Shown here: positions 32,824 to 42,658 of the stretch, piece by piece
How positions within the stretch are numbered: the stretch's first letter is position 1
Layout of the letters: each line of letters begins with the position of its first letter
NCBI GenBank assembly: GCA_902628645.1
Contig: CACONS010000007.1
Coordinates: 1-62,092, forward strand
Direction: 5' to 3'
Length of the DNA: 62,092 bases
Origin: an uncultured Alphaproteobacteria bacterium
Lineage (GTDB): Bacteria; Pseudomonadota; Alphaproteobacteria; HIMB59; GCA-002718135
The notes under the pieces: model-generated
Told to the model about the DNA's origin: nothing
Seen by the model: only the letters and a program-made list of their open reading frames with translations
Database searches by the model: none
Position numbers and translations under genes: made by a program

Positions 32824-34371
32824 ATGAAGAGTCTTTTTAGATCATTCTTTACCGTCAGCTTTTATACATTTTTAAGTCGAGTATTAGGTTTTATCCGTGA
32901 CATATTAATAGCAAGATATCTTGGATCGACAGTAATTGCTGACGCATTCTTCGTAGCATTTCGTATTCCTAATTTCTTTCGCCGTGTCCTAGCAGAAGGA
33001 GCATATAGTGCTGCATTAATCCCTGTTTTCTCTGGTGTTGTTCTTAATCCAAAAGATGAACGCGAGGCTTCTGACTTTGTTGAAAACACGACCTCAATGT
33101 TACTTTTTGCTACGGTCGTTTTAACAATCATTTTCTTCTTTGGGATGCCTTATATCATTCAAGTTTTGGCACCAGGTTTTACCGATAATAAAGAAGCTTA
33201 TGAACTTGCTGTCCATTTTGGAAAAATAATTTTCCCCTACATTATTTTTATTTCCTTAGCTGCTCACTTTACTTCAATTAATAATGTTCATGAACGTTTT
33301 GCAGCTGGTGCATTTGCTCCTGCTATTTTGAATATAAGTTTTATTCTTTCATTATTCTTTTTAACACCCTTTGTAACAACTGCAGGTCACGCATTATCAT
33401 ACGGTGTATTGATTGGAGGAATATTACAATTTTTGTATTTATACAGAGCTGTTTTAAACTTTTACCGACCACGTATTCGTATTCCAGTCTTAAATAAAAA
33501 ATTAAAAAAGTTTTTTACATTATTTTTACCAGGTGTTGTTGGTTCAGGTGTTATTCAGTTAAACATTGTTATTGGTACTATTATTGCTTCTTTTTTACCG
33601 GTTGGCGCTATCAGTCATATTTATTATGCAGATCGCCTTAATCAATTACCACTTGGTATTTTTGGAATAGCATTAGGTATTGTTCTTTTACCAAGTTTAT
33701 CAAAAGCAATTAAACAATTAGATCAAGAAAAAACAAATAATATTCAAAATAGATCTGTTGAATTTTCTTTATTAATTTCTTTGCCATCAGCTATTGGGTT
33801 ATTTATTTTAGCAGAACCAATTATTCATATTTTATTTGAACGAGGTGCATTTCTAGAAGAAGATACTTTTTATACTGCTAAAGTTCTAAGTTATTTTGCA
33901 TTAGGTCTACCTGCTTATATTATAATAAAAGTTTTAGTTTCCTGTTATTTTGCAAGAGAAGATACTAAAACACCTCTCTACATTTCCATTGTAAGTGTAA
34001 TTAGTAATGTTGTGTTATCGCTACTTTTAATTGGAACAATTAGAGAAATGGGTATTGCACTTGCAACAGCAATTAGCGCTTGGGTAAATGCCATATTACT
34101 ATATATCTTTTTATCTATTAGAAATCATATGAAGTTTGATGATCTCTTAGTAAGGAATTCCATTAAAATTTTACTCTGTTCATTTATTTTATTTGTAGGA
34201 ATCTACTTACTAAATGGACTATTCTTTACCAATATTAGTAGTAATTCAGTGTTATTAAATTCAATACTTTTACTTCTCATGATCTTTTTAGCTTTAATTA
34301 TTTATTTTGGATTAGTAATTATGTTAAAAGTCCTAACGATAAACCAGCTAAGAGAATATTTACAAAAATAA
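32824..34371 (+). CDS. murJ: Lipid II flippase MurJ
   Basis: A 515-aa MviN/MurJ membrane protein with about fourteen helices, moving lipid II across the inner membrane for peptidoglycan synthesis. N-terminal SFYTFLSRVLGFIRDILIAR and DAFFVAFRIPNFFRRVLAEG carry the conserved arginines; YYADRLNQLPLGIFGIALGI and LFERGAFLEEDT are also MurJ hallmarks. It abuts trpS with no gap (TAA then ATG). murJ-trpS is the usual alphaproteobacterial pair. Length is normal. Confidence 0.95.
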   Translation: MKSLFRSFFTVSFYTFLSRVLGFIRDILIARYLGSTVIADAFFVAFRIPNFFRRVLAEGAYSAALIPVFSGVVLNPKDEREASDFVENTTSMLLFATVVLTIIFFFGMPYIIQVLAPGFTDNKEAYELAVHFGKIIFPYIIFISLAAHFTSINNVHERFAAGAFAPAILNISFILSLFFLTPFVTTAGHALSYGVLIGGILQFLYLYRAVLNFYRPRIRIPVLNKKLKKFFTLFLPGVVGSGVIQLNIVIGTIIASFLPVGAISHIYYADRLNQLPLGIFGIALGIVLLPSLSKAIKQLDQEKTNNIQNRSVEFSLLISLPSAIGLFILAEPIIHILFERGAFLEEDTFYTAKVLSYFALGLPAYIIIKVLVSCYFAREDTKTPLYISIVSVISNVVLSLLLIGTIREMGIALATAISAWVNAILLYIFLSIRNHMKFDDLLVRNSIKILLCSFILFVGIYLLNGLFFTNISSNSVLLNSILLLLMIFLALIIYFGLVIMLKVLTINQLREYLQK

Positions 34372-35379
34372 ATGGAAAAACCAACTAAAAGAATTTTATC
34401 TGGTGTGCAACCATCTGGCGATCTTCATCTAGGAAATTATCTTGGTGCTATAAAAAACTTTGTTACTCTTCAAAAAGAGTATGAGTGTTTTTTTTGTGTC
34501 GTAGATTTACATGCAATTACAGTTTGGCAAGATCCAAAAATTCTAGCAAACAAAACAAGAGAAGTAACAGCCGCCTTTATTGCATCAGGGATTGATCCAA
34601 ATAAAAATAATATTTTTGTTCAATCACAAGTACCTCAACATGCACAGCTTGCATGGTTATTTAATTGTATTGCTCGCATGGGATGGTTAAATCGGATGAC
34701 TCAATTTAAAGATAAAGCTGGAAAGAATAGTGAGAACGTTTCTGTAGGTTTATTCTCCTACCCAACATTGATGGCGGCAGATATACTAATTTATTTAGCA
34801 ACTCACGTTCCTGTAGGGGATGATCAAAAACAACACTTGGAACTAACTAGGGATATAGCACAAAAATTTAATAATGATTTTAAAGTAGATTTATTTCCAA
34901 TTCCTGAACCATTAATTTTTGGAGAAGCAACAAGAGTTATGAGTCTTCGTGATGGCTTAAAAAAAATGAGTAAATCAGATCCTTCTGATTATTCTAGAAT
35001 AATGTTAACTGATACAGCAGATAATATTACACAAAAAATTAAAAAAGCAAAAACAGATCCTGAACCATTACCAGAAGATAAAGCTGGTTTAGAAAAAAGA
35101 CCAGAAGCAGAAAATCTAATATCGATATTTGCCGCTCTACAAGACACATCTATTGAAAGTGTTATTAAAGACTATGCGGGTAAAGAATTTTCAACTTTTA
35201 AAAAAGATTTAGCAGATTTATCTGTATCTAAGTTAGAAACTATTACTACAGAAATGAATAAACTTATGAGTGATGTTTCCTACATCGATTCTATTTTGAA
35301 ACAAGGTCATGATAATGCTATTGGTGTGGCAGAACCAGTTTTACAGAAAACAAAAGAAATTGTTGGTTTTTTAACTTAA
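34372..35379 (+). CDS. trpS: Tryptophan--tRNA ligase
   Basis: A 335-aa class I aminoacyl-tRNA synthetase charging tRNA-Trp. The HIGH-type motif is in [18 protein letters not shown]; the KMSKS loop is [33 protein letters not shown] and the adenylate-site [19 protein letters not shown] are present. Translation follows directly from murJ, without spacing. A T-rich stretch follows the stop, with at most a weak AT hairpin. Confidence 0.97.
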   Translation: MEKPTKRILSGVQPSGDLHLGNYLGAIKNFVTLQKEYECFFCVVDLHAITVWQDPKILANKTREVTAAFIASGIDPNKNNIFVQSQVPQHAQLAWLFNCIARMGWLNRMTQFKDKAGKNSENVSVGLFSYPTLMAADILIYLATHVPVGDDQKQHLELTRDIAQKFNNDFKVDLFPIPEPLIFGEATRVMSLRDGLKKMSKSDPSDYSRIMLTDTADNITQKIKKAKTDPEPLPEDKAGLEKRPEAENLISIFAALQDTSIESVIKDYAGKEFSTFKKDLADLSVSKLETITTEMNKLMSDVSYIDSILKQGHDNAIGVAEPVLQKTKEIVGFLT

Positions 35380-35452
35380 AAATTCCCCAAAATTTTTATT
35401 TTTTTACACAAAATTCATACTAAAGACATATTAATAACTATATATAAACAAT

Positions 35453-36016
35453 ATGTTTATACAAACTGAACAAACACCTAATCCGCAAACTTTAAAGTTT
35501 CTGCCTGGTAAAGTTGTTATGGATGATGGAACAGCTTTTTTCCAAGATATTGAAGAAGCAGCTAATTCACCATTTGCTAAACGTTTATTCGATGTAGAAG
35601 GAGTGGAAGGAGTCTTTTTTGGAAGTGACTTTATTACCATTACAAAAGGACAATCTCTGGATTGGCAAATTATGAAACCGTTAATATTAGGGTCAATCAT
35701 GGACCATTATAATTCAGGTGACAAAACAATTACAGCCGCAAAAAAAGGTGAAGATTCTCTAAAAGTGAATGAAGAAAATGATACTGATATTGTAAAACAA
35801 ATCAAAGAATTACTTGATACAAGAGTGAGACCCGCAGTGGCGATGGATGGTGGAGACATCATATATGATAGTTTTAAGGACGGAATAGTATATCTTCATA
35901 TGCAAGGTGCATGTTCAGGATGCCCTAGTTCAACAGCAACACTTAAAATGGGAATAGAGAATATGCTTAAGCATTATGTTCCCGAGGTACAAGAAGTTCG
36001 ACCAATTGATGCATAA
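35453..36016 (+). CDS. NfuA/NifU-like iron-sulfur scaffold protein
   Basis: A 187-aa protein with an N-terminal Nfu_N domain (MFIQTEQTPNPQTLKFLPG through about residue 88) and a C-terminal NifU domain with the cluster-binding CSGCPSS motif (GACSGCPSSTATLKMG). It delivers 4Fe-4S clusters to target enzymes, such as MiaB encoded downstream. This two-domain architecture is the alphaproteobacterial and mitochondrial NFU1 type. The last eight bases overlap the start of the Bax-like gene. Confidence 0.93.
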   Translation: MFIQTEQTPNPQTLKFLPGKVVMDDGTAFFQDIEEAANSPFAKRLFDVEGVEGVFFGSDFITITKGQSLDWQIMKPLILGSIMDHYNSGDKTITAAKKGEDSLKVNEENDTDIVKQIKELLDTRVRPAVAMDGGDIIYDSFKDGIVYLHMQGACSGCPSSTATLKMGIENMLKHYVPEVQEVRPIDA

Positions 36017-36998
36017 AATTCTTTTATATCCATTGGTTATTGTAGGTATTGCAATTACAATTCCTACCATTGCTTTTGAGGAAAAACCATTAACATTGGA
36101 TGTTAAGTACAAATTAAATGCAGAACTAGATGAGCTTGTTTTAAATTATTGTAAGACTTATGACTCATATACTATCAACAAACTTTATTCTGAAAAAGAT
36201 ATTCTTAAAAATGATATTCTAAATAACTCAAAGATAAAAAAATTTTTAGTTAATATTAAAACTAAACCATTAAATCCAAAGTCATATTCTGGCATTGAAA
36301 ATAATCGAGGAGTTAATTTAGTTACGAACTTATCTGAATCAGATTTTCAGTATTTAAATGAACAAAAACAAAAATTTGTTAAAACAGTTCTACCATTAAT
36401 AATAAATGAAAACCAAAAAATCCTATCTAAAAGAAATGAAATAATGGTTTTACGTGCCAAACTTACTGAAAATAATTCGCTAAATAGTTTTGAATTAAAG
36501 AAACTAAGAAAATTATCAAAAAAATATAAAATAAAATTTGATAATGAACATAAAATGGAAGTTATTGATAAACTTCTTTCAAGGGTAGAAATGATTCCAA
36601 ATTCTATTGTTTTAGCCCAAGCAGCAATTGAAAGTGGGTGGGGATCATCTAGATTTGCTCAAGAATATAATGCATTATTCGGTGAATATACTTATGACAA
36701 TACTAAAGGAGTTGTTCCACTTGAAAGAGAAAACGGTGATACTCATTTAATCAAAGCCTTTAATTCTTATAATAATAGTGTTGTTTCATATTTTAATAAT
36801 ATTAATTCTCATTACGCATATGAAGATTTTCGTGAAATAAGAAATATAATGAGAGAAAGAAATAATTTTTCAAATGTCAATTTACTTGTCGAAAGTTTAA
36901 GTACATACGCGGAAGATAAAAATTATATCAAAACAATTAAACAAGTAATTAAAACCAACAACTTTAGTATTTTTGATCAAAAAACTATTTCTTATTAA
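36009..36998 (+). CDS. Bax-like glucosaminidase-domain protein
   Basis: A 329-aa secreted or membrane-anchored protein: signal-like start MHKILLYPLVIVGIAITIPT, then an N-terminal region of about 150 residues rich in Lys and Asn, then a glucosaminidase domain with the catalytic Glu in AIESGWGSSRFAQEYNALFG, as in Bax and FlgJ-type peptidoglycan hydrolases. The start at 36009 is chosen for the signal peptide; an earlier in-frame start would lengthen it inside nfu. It likely trims peptidoglycan in the envelope. Its stop abuts the deacetylase pseudogene on the other strand. Confidence 0.85.
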   Translation: MHKILLYPLVIVGIAITIPTIAFEEKPLTLDVKYKLNAELDELVLNYCKTYDSYTINKLYSEKDILKNDILNNSKIKKFLVNIKTKPLNPKSYSGIENNRGVNLVTNLSESDFQYLNEQKQKFVKTVLPLIINENQKILSKRNEIMVLRAKLTENNSLNSFELKKLRKLSKKYKIKFDNEHKMEVIDKLLSRVEMIPNSIVLAQAAIESGWGSSRFAQEYNALFGEYTYDNTKGVVPLERENGDTHLIKAFNSYNNSVVSYFNNINSHYAYEDFREIRNIMRERNNFSNVNLLVESLSTYAEDKNYIKTIKQVIKTNNFSIFDQKTISY

Positions 36999-38027
36999 TT
37001 AAAAATAGAATTGGTGTCCAAACCATCTCCAATTTCCATCACTATCTTTAACCGTGCAATTCATTCTAGATCTTCCAGGTGATAATTCTCTTGAAAGTCT
37101 TATCTCAATCCGTTCATTAAATTTATAAACTTCTCTATCAACTTGACCTTTACTATCAAACACAAAACAATTTAGAGATTTCGCCTTCTTATCGTCAAGA
37201 AGAGAAAAACCTATGAACGGTGGGTTTTGATTAATTGTTGGATTTTTAGGTATAAAGTCATAAACTCCTAAACCTTTAGATGATGCAGCGAATTTAACTC
37301 TATCTATTTCGCCATATCTTTCATTTAATGAAAATCTTGGTAGGTAATACATGTTGGAAGTTTCATTAATTATTCCGGAGTGTTGACCAAAAGCGACTTT
37401 AAATTTAAATTCTTTTATTAATTCAATTATTTCATCTGTTGTCTCACCATAAGGAAAAGCAAATAAAGTTGGTATTTCACCAAGTTCTTTTAAGAAAATT
37501 TTATTAGATATTTCTATTTAATTTCTTACTTCTTGAATACTAATATCTGGCATATGAGCATGTGTATGAGAGTGTGCACCAATTACTACACCTTCTTCTT
37601 TAAGCTTTCTGATTTGATCCCAGTTAATATATTTTTTATTATTTGATATTGTTCCAGTTGTTACAAATAAGGTTACTGGAATATTATTTTTTTTAAATAG
37701 AGGCCACCCAACTTCTAAAAAAGACTTATCTGCATCATCAACACTAATACCAATAGTATTTTTTGGAAGATCACCATCATTGATAATTGTATCAATAATA
37801 AAATCTAATGATTTAATATTATATTTTTCTTTAGTTAATTCTTCAATATGACTATTAAGTTGATCAATAGTGACACTTGTTGAGGGATATTTAGAAACCC
37901 CAAATTTATGATACATGAATACTGTAGCCGAATTTTTTATTTCATTAGCAAATGTTCCATTTACTAATAAAAAAGTTAAAGAAATACTTTTTAAAAACAG
38001 CAATAGAATGTAATTATGTAATTTCAT
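36999..38027 (-). pseudogene. Polysaccharide deacetylase interrupted by one in-frame TAA
   Basis: The 343-codon frame is continuous except for TAA at 37518-37520. The first part (169 aa) has a signal peptide (ending GTFANE), TVFMYHKFG, the NodB-type GISVDDADKSF and GAHSHTHAHMPD. After the stop the same frame continues with sensible NodB sequence: EIPTLFAFPYGETTDEII and KFKVAFGQHSG, then a C-terminal domain to the final stop. No frameshift is needed; one base change (for example AAA, CAA or GAA to TAA) explains it. It may be a recent pseudogene, a population variant or a sequencing error. The intact protein would deacetylate an envelope polysaccharide in the periplasm. Confidence 0.85.
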
Positions 38028-38639
38028 ATGTTATTATTTCTCGATGTTATATCATCAATACCAGAGTTTTGTGTAATTGATGACAACAAAGTAATATTAC
38101 AGCAGAAAATTACTCATGATGAAACAGATAAGTTGAGTGATAATATAATACAATCCTATATAGAAATAGATAAGCGATTAAATTTAACAAAAAATCTAAA
38201 AAAAATATCTACAACAATTGGTCCTGGATCTTATACAAGCTTAAGAGTTGGTTCAGCATTTATATCAGGCCTCATGATTTCTCGTAAAATTCCTTATCAC
38301 CCTTTATCTATCGAGGACATCCTAAACTTTAATTCAATAAAGTATTCCAAAAAAAATTTAGCAGCTTTTATAACCTCGTCTAACAATCAGAAATTTTTAT
38401 GTTATAAAATTAAAGATAACATAATGGAATACTATAAAATTGAAAACAATAAATATTCAATTCCAAAACATATTGATCTAATTATCTTTAATAAAACTAA
38501 AATTAATGAAAATAATGAACTTGAACAAATACGTTTCTCGTTTTTTGAAGATTTTTACAATAATTATAATAATTTAACCTTTAAAAAGAATATTATTATT
38601 AAACCAATATATATATCAAATAATCAATTACTAAATTGA
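38028..38639 (+). CDS. tsaB: TsaB, tRNA threonylcarbamoyladenosine biosynthesis
   Basis: A 203-aa ASKHA-fold protein that scaffolds TsaD in making t6A at position 37 of ANN-decoding tRNAs. The TsaB motif STTIGPGSYTSLRVG is present and the start MLLFLDVISS matches the family's N-terminus, so the ATG at 38028 is firm. It abuts the divergent deacetylase start with no spacing. The second half is diverged and Asn/Lys-rich. It overlaps rimI by four bases (TTGA). Confidence 0.9.
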   Translation: MLLFLDVISSIPEFCVIDDNKVILQQKITHDETDKLSDNIIQSYIEIDKRLNLTKNLKKISTTIGPGSYTSLRVGSAFISGLMISRKIPYHPLSIEDILNFNSIKYSKKNLAAFITSSNNQKFLCYKIKDNIMEYYKIENNKYSIPKHIDLIIFNKTKINENNELEQIRFSFFEDFYNNYNNLTFKKNIIIKPIYISNNQLLN

Positions 38640-39115
38640 ATAGAATTACTATAATAAATGAAGAACAATTATTATCAATTACCAAATTTATAGATAATAA
38701 TAGTGATGAATTTAATTATTTCAAAAAGATAGGCTGGAGTATAAAAAATATTGAAAGTCAACTTAGTAAAGATAACAATTATTCTCTTGGTTATTATAAA
38801 GCTAATAATCTAGTAGGAGTTTTAATTGGGGATACAATCAAAAATGATAAAGATTATGCTTTAGAATTGCATATTTTATTTGTATCAAGAGACCTAAGAA
38901 GAAAACAAATTGCAACAAAATTACTAAATTACGTTGAAGCAAATAATATGAATTTATCTAAGATTTTCATCGAAGTTGCTGAAGATAATGTAGAAGCAAT
39001 AAGTTTTTATCAAAAAAACAATTTTGTTTTTCTAAATTTTAGACATAACTATTATAAATATAATGGTAAAAATATTCATGCTAAATGCTTCATAAAAAAA
39101 ATTAACTATGAGTGA
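38636..39115 (+). CDS. rimI: RimI-like GNAT N-acetyltransferase
   Basis: A 159-aa GNAT protein. The acetyl-CoA pyrophosphate loop is RDLRRKQIATKLL and the C-terminal part has AEDNVEAISFYQKNNFVF, as in RimI, which acetylates the N-terminus of ribosomal protein S18. The start is TTG at 38636, overlapping the tsaB stop. tsaB-rimI is a standard alphaproteobacterial pair. It overlaps miaB by eight bases. Target specificity is by family only. Confidence 0.87.
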   Translation: MNRITIINEEQLLSITKFIDNNSDEFNYFKKIGWSIKNIESQLSKDNNYSLGYYKANNLVGVLIGDTIKNDKDYALELHILFVSRDLRRKQIATKLLNYVEANNMNLSKIFIEVAEDNVEAISFYQKNNFVFLNFRHNYYKYNGKNIHAKCFIKKINYE

Positions 39116-40409
39116 TAAATATATTTATATAAAATCATATGGTTGTCAGATGAATGTATACGATAGCAATCGTATTAAAGATTTGTTTTCAAATAAAGGA
39201 TATAAAATAACCGATGATATTTCAAAGGCAGATTTGACTGTTCTGAATACATGTCATATTAGAGAAAAGGCAGTTGAGAAAGTTTACTCTGATATTGGTC
39301 GTGTAAAAAAAATTAAAGACAAAAAACAGAATATGAAATTAGTAGTTGCAGGCTGTGTAGCTCAAGCCGAGGGAGTTGAAATAAAAAAAAGATCTCCCAC
39401 TGTAGATTTTGTTGTCGGCCCTCAATCTTACCATAAATTACCTCAAATGTTAGATAGCGTAAATGAAGTTGAAAATAGTGAATTTCTTCAAAATGAAAAA
39501 TTTAAAAACTTAATTTTTAATTCCTCCAACTTATCATCTGAATTTTTATCTATTCAAGAAGGATGCGATAAATTTTGTTCATTCTGTGTAGTTCCATATA
39601 CTAGAGGACCTGAATTTTCTAGACCAGTTAAAGATATAATTGATGAAACAAAAAAATATGTATCTAATGGAATAAAAGAAATAATTTTGCTAGGACAAAA
39701 CGTTAATGCTTATCATGGTAAGGCTGCTGATGGAAAATCAAAAGATTTAGCATACCTGATTAATAAAATATCTGAAATTGAGGAAATAAAGAGGATTAGA
39801 TATATGACATCTCATCCGATCGATATGAAAGACTCTCTCATAAACGCTCATGCGGATAATTCAAAACTTATGCCATTTCTTCATTTACCTATTCAATCTG
39901 GTTCAGATAAAATTTTAAAAAAAATGAACAGAAAACACACAGTTGATGATTATTTAAAAATTGTAGAAAAAATAAGAAATGTTCGCCCAGACATAGCACT
40001 TTCATCAGATTTTATTGTTGGTTTTCCAAATGAAACAGATAAGGATTTTGAAGACACAATGAAATTGATAGAGAAAGTAAATTTTGTTATTGCATATTCA
40101 TTTATATATAGTCCAAGACCAGGAACGCCTGCTCAATATAAAGACAATGTAAGTATTTTTGAAAAAAAAGCACGATTGAGTGCTCTTCAATCATTATTAA
40201 CACAACAACAAATTAATTTTAATAAATCATTTATTAACAGAGGTATGGAAGTATTATTTGAAAAGATAGGTAGGCATAATGATCAATTTATTGGTCGTAC
40301 AATTTATAATCAAAGTACGTTTGTTAACTCAAAAGAGGATTTATTAAACAAAATTATGAATGTAAAAATTATAAACTCAACAAATTTTTCTCTTGAATGT
40401 CAGATATAG
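39108..40409 (+). CDS. miaB: tRNA-2-methylthio-N6-dimethylallyladenosine synthase MiaB
   Basis: A 433-aa radical-SAM methylthiotransferase. N-terminal cluster cysteines are in KSYGCQMN, LNTCHIREKA and VVAGCVAQAEG; the radical-SAM CxxxCxxC is GCDKFCSFCVVPYTRG. A C-terminal TRAM-like domain follows. It adds the methylthio group at A37 of tRNAs reading UNN codons. It overlaps phoH by 13 bases and rimI by 8, as part of a long compact operon. Confidence 0.97.
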   Translation: MSDKYIYIKSYGCQMNVYDSNRIKDLFSNKGYKITDDISKADLTVLNTCHIREKAVEKVYSDIGRVKKIKDKKQNMKLVVAGCVAQAEGVEIKKRSPTVDFVVGPQSYHKLPQMLDSVNEVENSEFLQNEKFKNLIFNSSNLSSEFLSIQEGCDKFCSFCVVPYTRGPEFSRPVKDIIDETKKYVSNGIKEIILLGQNVNAYHGKAADGKSKDLAYLINKISEIEEIKRIRYMTSHPIDMKDSLINAHADNSKLMPFLHLPIQSGSDKILKKMNRKHTVDDYLKIVEKIRNVRPDIALSSDFIVGFPNETDKDFEDTMKLIEKVNFVIAYSFIYSPRPGTPAQYKDNVSIFEKKARLSALQSLLTQQQINFNKSFINRGMEVLFEKIGRHNDQFIGRTIYNQSTFVNSKEDLLNKIMNVKIINSTNFSLECQI

Positions 40410-41356
40410 TGAATAAAAATGAAAATTTAGAGTTAGAATTAGATGATAATACAATTTTAAGTAATTTATTTGGAATTAATGATAGAAATTTATCGCTCAT
40501 TGAACAAATTAATCAAGTCAAGATTCAATATCGAGGAAATAAAATTAAAATATCAGGTACTAAAAAATCAATTTTTGAAACTAAGAAAACTATTCTTAAT
40601 TTATTTAAAGAAGCACAAAATGGTGCTGAAATAGATGAAGATAGAATTAGAGATAATAAAAGCCTAATATCCATGAATATTAATACAGCTAAAAAGATGG
40701 ATTTATTTATTCAAACTAAAAAAAGAAAGATTATACCAAGAACTGAAATTCAAAATAAATATCTTCAATTATTAAACACTAAAAACATTACATTTGCTAT
40801 TGGCCCTGCTGGAACAGGAAAAACTTATTTGGCAGTTGCTAAAGCAGTTTCAGCACTACAAGATGGCAAAGTAAATAAAATTATCTTATCAAGACCAGCT
40901 GTTGAAGCTGGAGAAAAATTAGGGTTCCTTCCTGGAGATTTAAAAGAAAAAGTAGATCCTTTTTTGAGACCCATTTACGATGCCTTATATTCTATGTTAC
41001 CTTATGAACAGGTAGAAAAAAAATTACTTAACAACACAATTGAAATAGCGCCAATTGCATTTATGAGAGGAAGAACTCTTGAAGATTGTTTTATAATTTT
41101 AGATGAGGCTCAAAATACAACAAAAACGCAAATGAAAATGTTTTTAACAAGATTAGGCAAAAATAGTCAAATGGTAGTAGTAGGAGATATTACTCAAATT
41201 GATCTTGTAAGTGAAAAAGATTCAGGCCTTAAAGATGCGTTAAAAAAATTAAATAAAGTTAATGATATAGGTTTTATTGAATTATCAGAAAAGGATGTCG
41301 TAAGACATGATTTAGTCAAAAAAATTATCAATGCTTATGAAAAATATAAAAGTTGA
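40397..41356 (+). CDS. phoH: PhoH-family ATPase
   Basis: A 319-aa PhoH protein with an N-terminal KH-like region and a P-loop ATPase domain. Walker A is GPAGTGKTYLAVAKAV, Walker B FIILDEAQNTTKTQMKMFLT, and VVVGDITQIDL is the family's sensor segment. It is encoded next to ybeY, the usual pairing, and is thought to act in RNA metabolism. Despite its name, this chromosomal copy belongs to the ribosome/tRNA cluster and is not evidence for the phosphate regulon. Confidence 0.95.
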   Translation: MSDIVNKNENLELELDDNTILSNLFGINDRNLSLIEQINQVKIQYRGNKIKISGTKKSIFETKKTILNLFKEAQNGAEIDEDRIRDNKSLISMNINTAKKMDLFIQTKKRKIIPRTEIQNKYLQLLNTKNITFAIGPAGTGKTYLAVAKAVSALQDGKVNKIILSRPAVEAGEKLGFLPGDLKEKVDPFLRPIYDALYSMLPYEQVEKKLLNNTIEIAPIAFMRGRTLEDCFIILDEAQNTTKTQMKMFLTRLGKNSQMVVVGDITQIDLVSEKDSGLKDALKKLNKVNDIGFIELSEKDVVRHDLVKKIINAYEKYKS

Positions 41357-41810
41357 TTTTTTTTCTGAATCAAAAAAATGGCCAAGGCGAATACCCAAAA
41401 TAAAAAAAATTACAAAAAAAACTATTAATAAGATGAGATCTTACTTTAAGGATGATCATAAATTTGAATTAAATTTAATCTTAACAGACAAATCAAAAAT
41501 GATAAAACTTAACAATATGTATAAAAAAAAACAATCAGACACTGATGTGCTTACTTTTATTACAAAAAATTCGAATAAAAATGTTGGAAATATTTTATAT
41601 TGTGATATTTTTTTCTCTATAGATACTATTGAAACATTTATACGCAGGAATAAAATTAGCATATATGATCATTTTAATCACTTACTGATTCATAGTCTTT
41701 TACATATTAATGGATATGATCATAAAAAAAATTTAGATTTTAAAAAAATGAAAAAAGAGGAGATAAAAATTTTAGGATCGTTTGGTATCAATAATCCTTA
41801 TATAATTTAA
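41331..41810 (+). CDS. ybeY: Endoribonuclease YbeY (rRNA maturation)
   Basis: A 159-aa metal-dependent RNase for 16S rRNA 3' processing. The zinc-binding motif is LLIHSLLHINGYDHKKN, matching HGxLHLxGYDH with a Ser in place of the first Gly. Segment KKKQSDTDVLTF is also conserved. It overlaps phoH by 26 bases; ATG 41337 is a second possible start. The next gene, corC, begins on its last base. Confidence 0.93.
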   Translation: MLMKNIKVDFFSESKKWPRRIPKIKKITKKTINKMRSYFKDDHKFELNLILTDKSKMIKLNNMYKKKQSDTDVLTFITKNSNKNVGNILYCDIFFSIDTIETFIRRNKISIYDHFNHLLIHSLLHINGYDHKKNLDFKKMKKEEIKILGSFGINNPYII

Positions 41811-42658
41811 TGAATATAAATAATACCGATAAAACATCAACATGGAAAAATTGGATAATTAAAAAATTACTATCCAATGATTCTACCAAAGAAGATATCT
41901 TAAATTTTATAGCTAATGATGAAGATAATAAAGATATTGAAGATGTTAATGATAATAATGAAAAAAATCTAATTAAGAACATTGTAAATTTGAATGATAA
42001 AAGTGTTGAAGATTTAATGATACCAAGGAGTGAAATAGTAGCTTTAGATCATGATAAATCTTACAATGAAATTTTAGAAGTTATTAAAGAAGAGGGACAT
42101 TCAAGAATTCCTGTATTTAAAAAAAATATTGATAATGTAATCGGTTTTTTTCACATAAAAGATTTTATTAAATCAACACAAGATACATTTCAAATGAATG
42201 AAATAATAAGGGATATATTATATGTTGCACCAAAGTCACCAATTTTAGATTTATTAAAAACCATGAGATCATCTAGAATTCATATAGGCCTAGTTGTCGA
42301 CGGAGTAGGAGGTGTGGACGGATTGGTTACGATAGAAGATTTAGTTGAAGAGATTGTTGGTGAAATAGAAGATGAACATGATGCTGAAGATGAAGAAGAA
42401 TTAGTTTACAAAAAATCAGATAATTCAATAACTGTAGATGCTAGCTATAGAGTGGAAGATTTAGAAGAATTTTTTGAAATTAATATTCCAAGAAATGCAG
42501 ATGATGAAACATTTTCTGTAGGCGGCCTTGTATATGAAAAAATAAATAGAATACCAAAAAATAATGAAGTAATAGATTTTAATGATGAGCTTAGGATCAA
42601 GATTGTCAAATCAAACAATAGAAAAATTGAAATAGTTGAAGTAAATAAAAATAATTGA
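41810..42658 (+). CDS. CorC/TlyC-like CBS-domain protein
   Basis: A 282-aa cytoplasmic protein with two CBS domains (VEDLMIPRSEIVALD and LLKTMRSSRIHIGLVVDGV) and a C-terminal CorC/HlyC transporter-associated domain (VDASYRVEDLEEFFEI). Such proteins are linked to magnesium/cobalt efflux and membrane ion balance. Residues about 35-55 form an acidic linker. The ybeY-corC-lnt order is typical. It overlaps ybeY by one base and lnt by four. Confidence 0.9.
   Translation: MNINNTDKTSTWKNWIIKKLLSNDSTKEDILNFIANDEDNKDIEDVNDNNEKNLIKNIVNLNDKSVEDLMIPRSEIVALDHDKSYNEILEVIKEEGHSRIPVFKKNIDNVIGFFHIKDFIKSTQDTFQMNEIIRDILYVAPKSPILDLLKTMRSSRIHIGLVVDGVGGVDGLVTIEDLVEEIVGEIEDEHDAEDEEELVYKKSDNSITVDASYRVEDLEEFFEINIPRNADDETFSVGGLVYEKINRIPKNNEVIDFNDELRIKIVKSNNRKIEIVEVNKNN

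Noticed and set aside
35378-35410. AT-only hairpin and T run after trpS
   Set aside because: The stem has no GC pairs and would be weak; a terminator cannot be supported.
37518-37520. Recoding of the TAA in the deacetylase gene
   Set aside because: TAA is not a known selenocysteine or pyrrolysine codon and no signal was seen; a nonsense change or read error is simpler.
40397-41356. phoH as part of the phosphate regulon
   Set aside because: This copy is in the tsaB-miaB-ybeY operon, where PhoH acts in RNA metabolism.
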